A stretch of DNA of 64,000 nt. Origin: Nageia nagi (Eukaryota > Pinophyta). The stretch's first letter is position 1. Every line of letters starts with the position of its first letter. The stretch covers positions 177,010,001 to 177,074,000 of the forward strand of contig JBITNC010000001.1 of assembly GCA_050084985.1 (NCBI GenBank), written 5' to 3'. The position numbers were made by a program, and so were the translations under genes. The notes under the pieces are model-generated. The model saw nothing but the letters and a program-made list of their open reading frames with translations, was not told the origin of the DNA and did not search any database. This document shows, in pieces, positions 1-10,370 of the stretch.

Positions 1-2440
1 GCTTCTATAGTATGAATGTGTACTAATCAAAGAAGATAACAAAAAGGTTTTTATTGCTTGAAAGATCATAAAATGTATGTTGAAAAAAAATTATTTTAGG
101 CAGAGTTTGAGCATCTTTTGGCCAACCAAGCCCCACTCCTTAGCTCCTCCCTAGTAGTAGGCTTAGTATCATTGTTTTATTTCCTTTTTGGTTTAAATCT
201 AGTGCCCATCATGGGGCCTAAACTTGGTGCTTATGCCTTCATCCCAAGCAACAACCTAAAAAACCCTTGGCCCTCATGGCCTATGCATTGAATTTTAAAG
301 CCCCTTATTCCTATGTGTGACTTGCAAAATGTCTCTAAGTGACCTGTAAAACATCTCCTTACAACTTGTAAAATGTCTCCTTGCCTTGCTCCTACTTCTT
401 TCCCCTATATGATTTAGTTATGCACTAGTGTGGGTAGTGTTTAAATCCACCATGGGTCCTTTGAACTTCAAGCAGCTCCTTCACTTGCATAGCTCTTTTT
501 TTAGACCTCACAAGTAAAATGAAAGGTGGTGAAGGCCCTTGCAAATTGGTCTTTACTTTTCACTCTTGCACTATCCTCCATCTCACTCATTGGCTACCTA
601 CCCTCTCTCTTGTCAGTTGCCTTCCCTCTCACTTGCCTTTGCATTTCTTTATTGAAATTGTCCATGTTTTTAATGGTTGTTTAGTCCAACATTAAAGTAT
701 TTTACCATCTTTTTTTCATTAAATGAATTTGACATGGAGTGTAGAAAGGTCAAGTTTTTATGTTTTTTAACCTTTCTAATCAGCTCATCATGGCATGCTT
801 TAATGAGTCTAACTTAGAGTAAAGTAAAGGTAAAATAGGTAACTTTTTTTTCAAATATTTAATGTTTAGTTTGGAAGATATAGATAAAATATTTTTTTTT
901 TTACTTAAATATACTTTTTTAAGGAAAAAATGAAGGATTTTTTTTTTTAAAAGGCAAGGTAATCTTGTGGAGATTTTTTTTTATGATGACAATTTTTTTT
1001 CAAAGTTTTTAGACTTAACATTATAAGATAATTCTTAAGTGTAATTTATTTTTGCCTAAAACTAAAATTTATTTTGCCGTGTTAAGTATTTTTAAGAATG
1101 GAAATTTTTTTAAAGATACCTTCATAAAGCACTTAGGTAAAAGTGGTAATTGTTTACTTTAAACATGCTATCAATTTTTTTATCTTTTATAAATACTTTG
1201 GTATTTTATTGACAAACATGCATACTATTTTTTTAATGCTATTTAAGGATCATGTTTAAGTATAAGAGGGGAAAATCTATGAATCTCTTTAATTAAACTT
1301 TTAGATCCTTTATGTTTTAGAAAGAATACATATTTATCACTTAAGAATTATGTGGATGATATTAAGTATTTAAATTCCTTTATGAATGAACTTGTGAAAA
1401 CTATGGAAATGATGCATGTTTATGCAAAGTTAATGAACTTGTGCAAACTATGGAAATGATGCATGTTATTCCTTAAGCAAAGTTAATGAATGGACTTGTG
1501 CAAAATATGGACTTATGTAAAGATTCCTTTAGGGGTTAGTAAAAATTCCATTGGACTCTTAGTTATGAGTGAATGATGTTTTCATTTATTCACTTTAATT
1601 TATGCTTTGCATTTTTTTTTCTTACTTTATTTACTTATGCAAAAATCATAAACATTGATTGAAAAATCCTCTAAAATGAACACATATGCATGTACATTTT
1701 GCAACATGACTTTTTTGGGGAGCCATGAGGTGAGAAAAAGTATTCTAGAGGCTTTATTTTTATTATCCAAATGGTGAAAAGTATGTACTTCTCAATTTCT
1801 CTTAAGTCCTCTATTGGTTTGGATATCATTCCAATAGGTGGATAGGCATGTATGTAGTGATACCATATGTTTGCATGTCCATTTAGGGATTATCCTAATA
1901 ACCTAGGAGGAAAAATTGAAACTTAATCAAGATTAATAATTTTACCGATATAATATACATCATAACCTTGGCAAATAGTAGGTACTCCTCCTTATGAGAG
2001 TATATTACCACCCAAGGTGAATTGGTTGAGGATTGGTAGTACCTAGGCTCTACCTTGTGAGCATCCAAGTGAAGGCCTAATTTTAGACAAGAAAACAAGC
2101 CTCAATAATATCTCTCTACATTTATGATTCTTGGTTATGAAAAAAGTGTTGGGTACATGGGATGTATATTTGAGTTTCTATTGTAAACATTTTTACATGT
2201 GAACTTTGTTAAGCATGTCCTTTTACTAAATTTAACATGAATTATTAATTTTCTTGTATAAATCTAAACATGTAATGTTATTTTTTATACCACATGCTTA
2301 TTTTTTTCACATTCTTGTGTGGAAATGAGAGATACCTTCTTACCCAAGCACATTATTGATAGTTCCAACTTTGGTATTTGGGAACCTTAAATGAGAGCTG
2401 AATTACAAGCAAGGAAGCTTGGGTAAATAGTTAATGAGAA
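1..2440. other. AT-rich non-coding stretch
   Basis: No reading frame on either strand resembles a known protein. The sequence is strongly AT-biased with many T and A runs. Apart from the short tandem duplication near 1.4 kb I see no structure. A 5' LTR for the copia element that follows should lie at the right end of this stretch, but nothing here matches its 3' LTR at 6232-6786, so that LTR is deleted or too decayed to see. Confidence 0.6.
1385..1517. repeat. Tandem duplication, 47-53 bp unit
   Basis: Two and a half imperfect copies start with AATGAACTTGTG (about 1385 and 1432), followed by a shortened third copy from about 1485. The shared core contains CTATGGAAATGATGCATGTT. Copy 2 is a few bases longer than copy 1. 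No coding sense is apparent. Probably replication slippage. Confidence 0.75.
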
Positions 2441-2449
2441 CCTTTCTCT

Positions 2450-3190
2450 CCTATAGATGAAAAAGCACTTGAGACATATAACATGAAGAATGAATTGGTA
2501 ATCTACATGATTTTTTGTGCAATGTTAGATGATGTGCTCCTTATGATTTTATCCTCAACCTCATAAAAGTAAGCTTGGATAAGCTTAAGAATATTTATCT
2601 TGGATCTAAGTTCTCAAGAATTTTCACTATTCTTCAAAAGTTATTTCAATCTCATCAAGGGGAAGATGAAAATTTTACCATCTAATTGAACAAAATCATT
2701 GATTTTAGGACCCAACTTGTTGCTTATGGATGCAATTCGATCAATGATGAGTTCATGGTCTTCATCATTCTCCAAAGCCTTTATTCAAAGTTTGGTAACT
2801 TTGTGATGATAATTTAGACTAGGCTTGATGATTAATAAGAATTATTCTCTCTTAAGAACCTTTATAGGCTCCTTCTAAATCATGAGGAAACTCTTAACAT
2901 AAAGGTGTTGATTTCTTCTCTAAAAGACAATAATGTTGCTCTAGGAGCAACTAAATCTTCTTTCAAGAAGAAGTTCAATCATCATAAGAAATCTTATCCT
3001 TCTTCCTCCAAAAATTTTGAGAAAAGGGGTAACAATAATAATAACAACTACTTCAAGTAAAGATATGGAAAAATCAAGGTAATTAAACTAAATCCCAAGG
3101 CAAAGTTTGATAAAAATTATAACTTTTGTGGTATCCATAGTCATAAAGAATTTGATTGCTAAAAAAAGTAAAGAGAAGAAAAAAATAAGG
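2450..3190 (+). pseudogene. copia gag (UBN2-type) with zinc-knuckle remnant
   Basis: Interrupted frames read as a plant copia gag. Segments such as KNIYLGSKFSRIFTILQKLF and NDEFMVFIILQSLYSKFGNF match the usual helical UBN2-type core, which packages the element RNA in cytoplasmic particles. A basic tract with KKKFNHHKKSYPSSSKNFEK follows. Then comes a CCHC-like box ending NFCGIHSHKEFDC, in which the first cysteine is now Tyr (TGT to TAT) and the following Trp is a stop. At least five in-frame stops are present. The start is not identifiable; I use the first recognisable gag residues. Confidence 0.7.
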
Positions 3191-3239
3191 ACAATAAAAA
3201 TGTAAATATTCTTAAAGGGAAGAAGAATATAAAAGCTAA

Positions 3240-3430
3240 ATTTACTATTGGGCTCTACTCTATGATGCACTCTTTTTTGATCGATTGGATTGTTGACTCT
3301 GGTTGCACTAATCACTTATGCTTTGAAAATGAAAAGTTTGAAAATTTTTATAAGTATAAAAAAGATGCAGTTGTGATAGGTGATAATTATATCCTTGAAG
3401 TCAAGGAATTGGGAGTGTGTTGATTCATGG
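3240..3430 (+). pseudogene. copia aspartic protease fragment
   Basis: The catalytic box WIVDSGCTNHLCFENEKFEN is intact around 3286-3345, with active-site Asp-Ser-Gly at 3295-3303. It is the retropepsin that cleaves the polyprotein. Residues around VVIGDNYILEVKELG continue the fold until a TGA at about 3421. The C-terminal half of the fold is degraded. It lies directly downstream of the zinc knuckle, as in intact copia elements. Confidence 0.75.
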
Positions 3431-3560
3431 GAAGGTTCTTAAAAATATGCTCTACATTCCTAAGATAAGGATGAACCTTCTTTCTATAATTCAAATTACA
3501 AGAAAAGGGTACTCATTTGACTTTAACTCTCAATCCTAGTGCATTAATAAGGGACTTGCC

Positions 3561-4015
3561 ATGCTAATTAAAAGGTCAATGAAAGATAATATTTACATTA
3601 TAGATCAAGTTCTAACAAATATGTGTCTTGCTATAAATATGTATTCTAGAGGCAATGTTTGGCACCAACATTTAGGGTACCTTAACTATAAGAATATTCA
3701 AGTCATGGAAGACCAAGAAATTATGGAAGGTTTTCCTTTAATTGGTCTATGTGAGAAGTGTCTCCTAGGCAAGATGAATAGAACAAGGTTTGAAAAAGAT
3801 AAGGTAATAAAAGCATCTCAACCTCTTTAACTTGTGCAGTTAGATTTGATGGGTTTATTTCAAAATATGTCACTTGGGAGAGCATATTATGTCTTGAAAT
3901 TCATTGATGAATTTAGTAGAATGACCTTTGGCTATCTACTTAAGCATAAGGATCAAACCTTTAAGAGTTTTAAACTTCAAAGTATTAAACTACGAGTGCT
4001 GGATCAATGCCATGA
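3561..4015 (+). pseudogene. copia GAG-pre-integrase and truncated integrase core
   Basis: The HHCC zinc-binding module is visible (WHQHLGYLNYKNI then CEKCLLGKMNRTRF). One in-frame TAA at 3828 precedes the start of the DDE core: QLDLMGLF supplies the first catalytic Asp position and KFIDEFSRMTFGYLL the next strand. The reading then runs straight into RT sequence near 4000. The second Asp, the Glu and the C-terminal domain are therefore absent, a deletion of several hundred codons compared with a normal integrase. Integration function is lost. Confidence 0.8.
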
Positions 4016-4665
4016 ATGTGGAATATGAGCTTTTTATGAAAAATGAAACTTGGGACTTGGTTCTTTATCCTAATGAGAAGAATGTGATTGGAAATAATGG
4101 ATCTACAAGGTCAAATTCAATTTAGTTGGAGATATTAAGAAATACAAGGGAAAGTTAGTAGCTTAAGTTTTTGCTCAAAAATATGGTGTTGATTATGAGA
4201 AAACCTTTTCTCCTATGGAAAATATGCTTACTAGTAGGATAATCCTTGCTCTTTCAATAGCTTAAGAATGGAAAGTTTTTCAATTTGACATCAAGAGTGC
4301 ATTTCTCAATGGTGACTTAGATGTGGAAATATACATGAATCAACCAAAAGGGTTTATTGTGAAAGGTAAAGAGTCTTTTGTGTGTAAGCTAAAAAAGTCA
4401 TTATTTGGACTTAAGCAAGCACCTAGAGCTTGGTATAAGAAGATTTTAGAGTACTTTTTAGACATTGGATTCTCCAAGTATTTTTATTTATCCAATCTAT
4501 ATTTTTTTAATCAAATAAAAGACATGGTCTTGATTCTCCTTTATATGGATGATCTTCTAATAAATAGGAACAATGATGAGATCATTCAAGAGTGCATATC
4601 CAAACTTAAGAAAATGTTTGAAATAACTAATCTTGGTCTCTTGTACTACTACCTTGGAATGTAAT
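3985..4665 (+). pseudogene. copia reverse transcriptase
   Basis: Begins out of frame with WINAMNVEYELFMKNETWDL, the typical copia RT start. It continues in other frames through AQKYGVDYEKTFSPM and QFDIKSAFLNGDLDVEIYMN. The longest open piece (4323-4664, 113 codons) holds KKSLFGLKQAPRAWYKK and the catalytic box as YMDDL. It ends ...TNLGLLYYYLGM. The catalytic Asp pair survives. At least two frameshifts and several TAA/TAG stops break the domain. It follows directly on the truncated integrase. Confidence 0.85.
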
Positions 4666-4856
4666 TATACCAATATAAGTATTATACTTATCTTATTCAA
4701 TCCAAGTATATATCAAACATGTTGTAGAAGTTTGAAATGGAGGAGTGTAGATATACTACTATCCCAATATCTCCTAGAATCACTATTTCCTTTAACTCCA
4801 ACTCTCAGTTGGTAGATGCTATAACTTACAAGTAATTAATTGGAAATCTTCTTTAT

Positions 4857-5440
4857 TTGATTATTTTCAAGCTAAATGTTGCCTTTACAATGAATCTAAT
4901 GGCATTATTCATGCGAAAATCATATGTTGAGCACCTTAATGCTATTAAGAAAATATTGAGGTATGTTGTAGGGACTAAGGATCTTACTCTCAAGTATTCC
5001 AAGTTTCCTTCATTTGTTCTCTCAAGATTCTCTAATTCTAACTATGAGGGAGATAGAGATGATAAGAAATCAACCTTTACGTATATTTTTAGCATTGGTT
5101 CAGGTGCTATCTCTTTAGCCTCCAATAAAAGCCTACTATTTCTCTTTTCACCTTAGAAGTTGAATACCATGACATGTCTGTTGTAGCCCAAGAAGCTATT
5201 TGGCTAAGGTATCTTCTAAAAGAAATTAGATATGAGCAACCTAGCCTATCTTTTATTTTTTCAATAATCAATAATTATTTAATTAGCTAATAATATTATG
5301 TTACATTAGAGAATAAAACATGTGGAAATTTAGGGCCATTTCATTAGGGAGAAGGTTCTTTATGGCATCATATACTTGGAGTATTGTCCATAAACCTTGA
5401 ACTCTACTAATTTCTTCACTAAGCCCCTTCTTAAAGCTTA
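4857..5440 (+). pseudogene. copia RNase H
   Basis: Open segment 4857-5156 includes HLNAIKKILRYVVGTKDLTL and the RNase H start box, here FSNSNYEGDRDDKKSTFTY with the usual catalytic Asp changed to Asn. GAISLASNKS follows. After a stop, frames continue with EVEYHDMSVVAQEAIWLRYL, KHVEIxGHFIREKV and TNFFTKPLLKA, which are the standard C-terminal landmarks of copia RNase H. The domain degrades the RNA strand of the RNA:DNA hybrid. This copy is inactive by substitution and by stops. Confidence 0.8.
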
Positions 5441-5660
5441 GTTCTGTAAGCTTAAGAATGATATTAGATTGGCGAAGTTCCCTTTAAGGGAAAGTGAAGT
5501 TTGAATTCTTGTGATTGAATTCATGTTTATGATGACAACTTTACCCCTAGGAGGATTTTATAATGTATAGTATTGATTTTGTTGTACACCTTTATGGTAA
5601 GTTCACTTTACATGAGGAACTTGTTGTACAATTTTTTGATCAAAAGATTTGCCAATCTAG

Positions 5661-5752
5661 CACTATTTAGTTATCCATATGTGAGAAAATCATATGTATC
5701 TTTTGACACTATTTAGTTATACATATGTGAGAAACTCATATATGCATTTTTT
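5661..5752. repeat. Tandem duplication, 46-bp unit
   Basis: Two copies of a unit beginning CACTATTTAGTTATNCATAT lie head to tail (5661-5706 and 5707-5752), with about five differences. They lie in the untranslated stretch between RNase H and the 3' LTR of the copia element. Confidence 0.8.
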
Positions 5753-6222
5753 TATTTTTCTCTATTTTGTAGTGATAGTCAACACATGTTTTATATATAG
5801 CAAGTGATTAAGAGTTTTGGCTTGGCATATTTATATTGACTTATAGAGAACTATTGATCATTTTATGATGGCTTTGTTTGATACATATATCCTTGTTGAT
5901 ATGAATGTGTTGTGTCTAATTGATTTTGTTGTTTGAGTTGCTTATTAATTGTAGGTTCTCTTGAGATTGTAGGTTACTTACTTCAGGTGTGCAGGCTCAT
6001 GAGGACTCATCACGACTTCCATTTGGATGACTACTTGATGTACATTGAAATCAGTTATGGTTAATGATTGTATTGTAAACTATTTGTTAAAATGATAAAT
6101 TATTGAGTCTCAAAATAATATCTTTCTTACTTCATAAAGATGTTAAAAGTTCACATCTCCAGTTGTATCTATTTGGAGGTTCTTTTTCTTCTCTATTACT
6201 CACTCTATCCCAATATTGTATT

Positions 6223-6231
6223 AAGGGGAAG
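6223..6231 (+). other. Polypurine tract of the copia element
   Basis: AAGGGGAAG immediately precedes the LTR start TGTTGGAATG. This is the expected position of the plus-strand primer for reverse transcription and supports reading 6232 as the left edge of a 3' LTR. Confidence 0.7.
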
Positions 6232-6786
6232 TGTTGGAATGTATAATGCATTATTGTAACTTTTTTGTAATAATCCTCTTTGTAAATTCACTAATACTTA
6301 ATGGTATCATTATATACCTTAATTATTTAAGTGAATATGATAATATAACTTGTCCTACACTCCATGTCATGAGCATGCCCCTTGGGTAAAAGGAAGTAAC
6401 ATGTCATGCCTTTATAAAATGGTTAAAAGGGTGATCCAAAGGGAGATTTTGGCCTATAAATATAAGGCCCCCTCTTTTAGATCACTCACCAATTTGTGAA
6501 GTAAAGTTATGCTCTAGGATAGTGATTAGGAGATGAAGATTAGGAGGATTTTAAGAGAGTTTTCTTTGTGAATGAAGTAAGATCTAGTTAGTGGATGTAC
6601 TCCTAGTTGGAGGAACCACTTTACATATTGAGTTTCTTTGTGATATTGTCTTATTAAAAGTGTTTATGCTTTAGAGTTGTGTTGAATATGTGAGCCTTCA
6701 TATAATCTAGGGCATTTTGGAATTAAATGTTAGTCCTAGTTCCTACAAAAGTAGTAAGGGTTGAATATCAGGATTGATCCATAACA
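6232..6786 (+). repeat. 3' LTR of the copia element (555 bp)
   Basis: Starts TGTTGGAATG directly after a purine tract and ends near ATCCATAACA, giving TG...CA ends and a loose terminal inverted repeat. Internally it has a TATA-like box (6454-6466) followed by a GC-richer, leader-like transcribed region. No partner LTR was found, so neither the right edge nor the target duplication could be confirmed. Confidence 0.6.
6454..6466 (+). promoter_or_regulatory. TATA-like box in the copia LTR
   Basis: CTATAAATATAAGG lies about 220 bp into the LTR, flanked by GGC and GCCC, where LTR promoters usually sit. It would drive genomic RNA synthesis from a 5' LTR; in this 3' copy it could only fire outward. 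No experimental support. Confidence 0.5.
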
Positions 6787-8727
6787 TATTCTCCAAATAA
6801 ACAAAAATAACAAAAAAATATATAAATAAGTTCATTATTTACATAAAAATAAGCTCATATTATTTAGTATTGAATATAACAATAGATAAATAAATATTAA
6901 TAATTCTTTTAGCATAGTAGAAACTTGTAACTTCATTTAAATAATTTATAATTTTATGTAAACTATTTATTCATTTATGTTTTATAATTATACATACACA
7001 TTTATATATTATTTTAATTGATTTTTACTTAGTTTAAACATAGAAGCATTTGGGTTCTATTAATTAGTTGATAAGTACAAGACATAACATACAAATGAAT
7101 AGTACCTTCATCCATTCTTCATTCTTCTACTTTATCACTTACCTCAATTATTCAAGAAAATCAATATAGAAACAAGTAACAAATACACAAATAGGTTCAT
7201 TACTTAATTAATTATGAAAATAATCTATTACATACAAATAATTTATAATATAAATGATGACAATTAAAGTGCAAATATTAATAATTCAATTATTTTTAGT
7301 TATCATGTAAAAAAATAAAATAAACTTGCATTTTTATTTAAGTGATTTATAATTTTGTTCATATCAACCATTGATTTATTTTTTTCATAATTATGAATGA
7401 ATATATATATATATATATTATTTTCATTAGTTTTTACTTTATTTTAAGAAAACATCTATTCTATTAGTTGTCTTGTTAGACATACATATTTTTAATTTTA
7501 TTTAAATGATTTTTATAACAAATGATGTTTTTAAATCTAATGTTTATAGAATATTTAAAAATTATCCAAATATAAATATATATTAATTATGTATTTATAT
7601 GATTATTTTCAACAAAATTAAGATTCATATGAAAATCATCAAGCTTGTTTTGATTATCTTGATTTAATAATTCATGGATTAGATTGTACTTACAATATTT
7701 GATTGTTGGTTGAGTTGATCATGTGTTGACCCTTCTCGACCTATGTCCATAGACATGTTACTTTTACCTTATAGGTTTATCTAATGTTTTTGTACAACAT
7801 AAAAAGTTTTTTGTGTCATTATATTCAAAAGATACATGGTATAAGCCTATAAAACTAATTATGTAAAAGTGCAAGCATTTTAGTCCCTTTTACTCTTACT
7901 AAATTAGCAAAGGAAAATATCCATGTTATTTAAATGATTTGTACTATTATTTTCTTATAATCATATTATATTTTTAAAAATTAAAAAATGATTGAAAAAA
8001 ATATTAAACAACCAACACAAACCCTAAACAAGGTCCATGGCCATCCTTTAGGGTTTTAAGAGGGGATTTCTACACCTCCTCATAAAAATGTTCTTTATTA
8101 ATAAGTTTTCTTGAGTAGTACATTAACACATATATAAAATGATAACTTAAATAAATTGAAGTGCATTTAAAAAAATATTTTATTAATGAACATAATCCCA
8201 ATTAAGCTCCATAATTTTCATATAAGATAGAATTCCACCACCCTTAAAAAATTAATGCAATAAATAAAAGTTATTAACAAATCATTAATAATAATTAAAA
8301 TATCAATTATATTCAATTAAGATATAAAATTAATATGCTAATTCCTTCCATGTAAAATATATTTATTTATTGAAAAATATGCTAATAAAGTTTAGCTATA
8401 TCTTTGATTTGATTTCACATGCTTGTTATCATTTCCAAGTATTTGAAGGCAAAGTAGAAGACTTTTCATTAAAGCTACACAATTGATGTTTCAATTAATA
8501 TATACTAGTATACCATAAATACAAACTATACCTTAGTAATTGACATTAGTAAAACTTAAAATTTTTGATAATTTTTTTATTAAACTTTTCATTATATTTA
8601 TATTAAAAATATGTAAACAACATAATTCAAATAAAACTAGTAAAATATATAAAATTAGATTTAACTAATTAAATTATTCAAGCCACGATCTGAACTTAGA
8701 GGGAAGATCTCCATCTATTTTTGGAGA
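6787..8727. other. AT-rich intergenic DNA
   Basis: No coding similarity on either strand. Very AT-rich, with a short (AT)n microsatellite near 7396-7420. The words AACCCTAAAC and TTTAGGGTTTT around 8020-8060 could form a weak inverted repeat. Nothing else stands out. Confidence 0.6.
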
Positions 8728-9060
8728 TGTGTTGTTGGAGCAAAGAGGCAATAACTCATTTTGATCCCCATTGTCAATATTAGTAGTTAGAGTGGTCTAT
8801 ATGTTGGCTTATTTGTAGATTTGTGTCTAATAGAATGTTATTTCAAATTATATTAACTCAATATTGTAATGTTGTAATCTTTGTTTTGCTTATAGTCAGA
8901 TGGGAGCTTTCCATGTTGTAATAGTTAGTAATATTGAAATTGCAAAAGTGTGTTTTTGGTCTTAATTATCAATAAATCCTATGAGGTATTAAGTCTAGGG
9001 TTTTTATTCTTCCTTAACTATGTCATCTACATTCTCCTCTTCCTCCATCAATAATAGAAT
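8728..9060 (+). repeat. Possible solo LTR or retroelement 3' fragment
   Basis: TGTTGTTGGAGC follows a purine-rich word (TTTTGGAGATG), resembling a polypurine tract plus LTR start. The next 300 bp include an LTR-like AATAAATCC and a pyrimidine-rich tail (CTCCTCTTCCTCC). No second copy exists in the window, so this is resemblance only; it could be ordinary intergenic sequence. Confidence 0.25.
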
Positions 9061-10070
9061 GTACAAGAATTATAAATTAAGTAATTTTTTCTTAAAATTT
9101 TTAATATTAATTAATTTCTAGATTAATTATTAATCATGTCGAATCTATATATCTTTGTTAATGTCTTACTTTTTTATAGATTTCATGTTGATATTATATA
9201 TGTATTTTAGGCTTCATGGTTTTGAATGACACATTTTCCTTTTTGTATAATGTAAAATCTCTAGAATTTATAAATTATCTTAAACTTAGACCCATTTTTG
9301 GTTTTTGTCACCTCCTAACAAGCTCTTAAAAGGAAGAGCCTAAAAAATAAATGCAACTTAGAGATGCACTAAGGAACCATTACTATACAATAAATCAAAT
9401 GCAAACAAAATAGTTTACCCTCAAAAGAAGTGTCCACTAGTTAAATGAGATTAAACTCTCTAATTTTCTTACATGTGAACCGCAATGAATTTGATACTAG
9501 AACTAAAAAGAGAATATTTATGAATGCTTAAAGAAAATAAAGAAATTTTAAACTATAAATGCATTACAGATTAGATTAAGATTAAAAGAGATAAGCTTTC
9601 CAAAGCTTAGAATATAAAAGAAGAGCATCCAAATATGTATGCAAGATTTTAAATGAATGAGGAAAACCAAATTATTAAAAAGACATAGTACAACAATAAG
9701 AACATGATGAAGGATGCAACCATACTTAATTTGGTTGTGTTTATAAAATCCCTTCCATATGAATGCTATAGATATCTGAAATAGTCAAAGAAAATAAACA
9801 CTTTTGTTTGAATATTGATACTCTTGATAATATTCAATGAGAAAATATATTGAAATTAGAATCTAATGTAATTTAGTGTGTACAAGTTTGATTAAAATAA
9901 TTATATTTTCATTAGTGGAAAAATAAGAAGCCAATCTCATACTACGATAACAAGATATCAAAAATTCATGATTTCATCATATGAATGCCAAAAAAACTAT
10001 AAGAGATCAATATAACTAAAATTACAAAAAACCAATACTAAAAGGGTAAATCAAACAATTATATGCTTCT

Positions 10071-10144
10071 TGAACCTCTCTATACAATACATAGATTCTT
10101 TTTGAGATGAACTTCTCTGTACAATACATCGATTCTTTTTGAGA
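10071..10144. repeat. Tandem duplication, 37-bp unit
   Basis: TGAACCTCTCTATACAATAC... (10071-10107) is repeated as TGAACTTCTCTGTACAATAC... (10108-10144), both ending GATTCTTTTTGAGA, with about three mismatches. Confidence 0.85.
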
Positions 10145-10240
10145 TGCAGTTTACAAAAAATTTAATCTATTTCTTCTATTAAAATATTGGTCCATAATGA
10201 AATATTAAAGCTTGTAGATAATTGGTGGTATCAAAACACA

Positions 10241-10370
10241 AAAATAGAGGATGCCCATTTTGAAGTGTTTTTAATGATAACCTAATTCATAATATAGAAA
10301 CAAAGGATGCCCATTTTCTAAAGTTTTTAATGATAGCCCAATTCATAACATAGAAACAAAGGATGCCCAA
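10241..10370. repeat. Tandem repeat, 56-60-bp unit
   Basis: Two full units and one partial unit, each beginning near GAGGATGCCCATTTT or AAAGGATGCCCATTTT and continuing to TTTTTAATGATA then CAATTCATAA and ATAGAAACA. Non-coding. Confidence 0.75.

Larger units (their letters stand above)
2440..6786 (+). mobile_element. Decayed Ty1/copia LTR retrotransposon (3' end with LTR)
   Basis: Domains run in copia order on the + strand: gag, zinc knuckle, aspartic protease, GAG-pre-integrase plus start of the integrase core, RT, RNase H. A 0.8-kb untranslated stretch, a polypurine tract (6223-6231) and a 3' LTR follow. Integrase before RT is diagnostic for Ty1/copia. No matching 5' LTR was found upstream of gag, so the left boundary is approximate. 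Every coding domain carries stops or frameshifts and the second half of integrase is missing, so the copy is dead. The 3' LTR is assigned by position and by the adjoining purine tract; a solo LTR from another element remains possible. Confidence 0.8.

Noticed and set aside
2120-2440. 5' LTR of the copia element (TGTTGGGTACATGGG at 2148)
   Set aside because: Beyond the first five bases it does not match the 3' LTR at 6232-6786.
7396-7420. (AT)n run as an origin or promoter
   Set aside because: Simple microsatellite in AT-rich DNA with no nearby gene.
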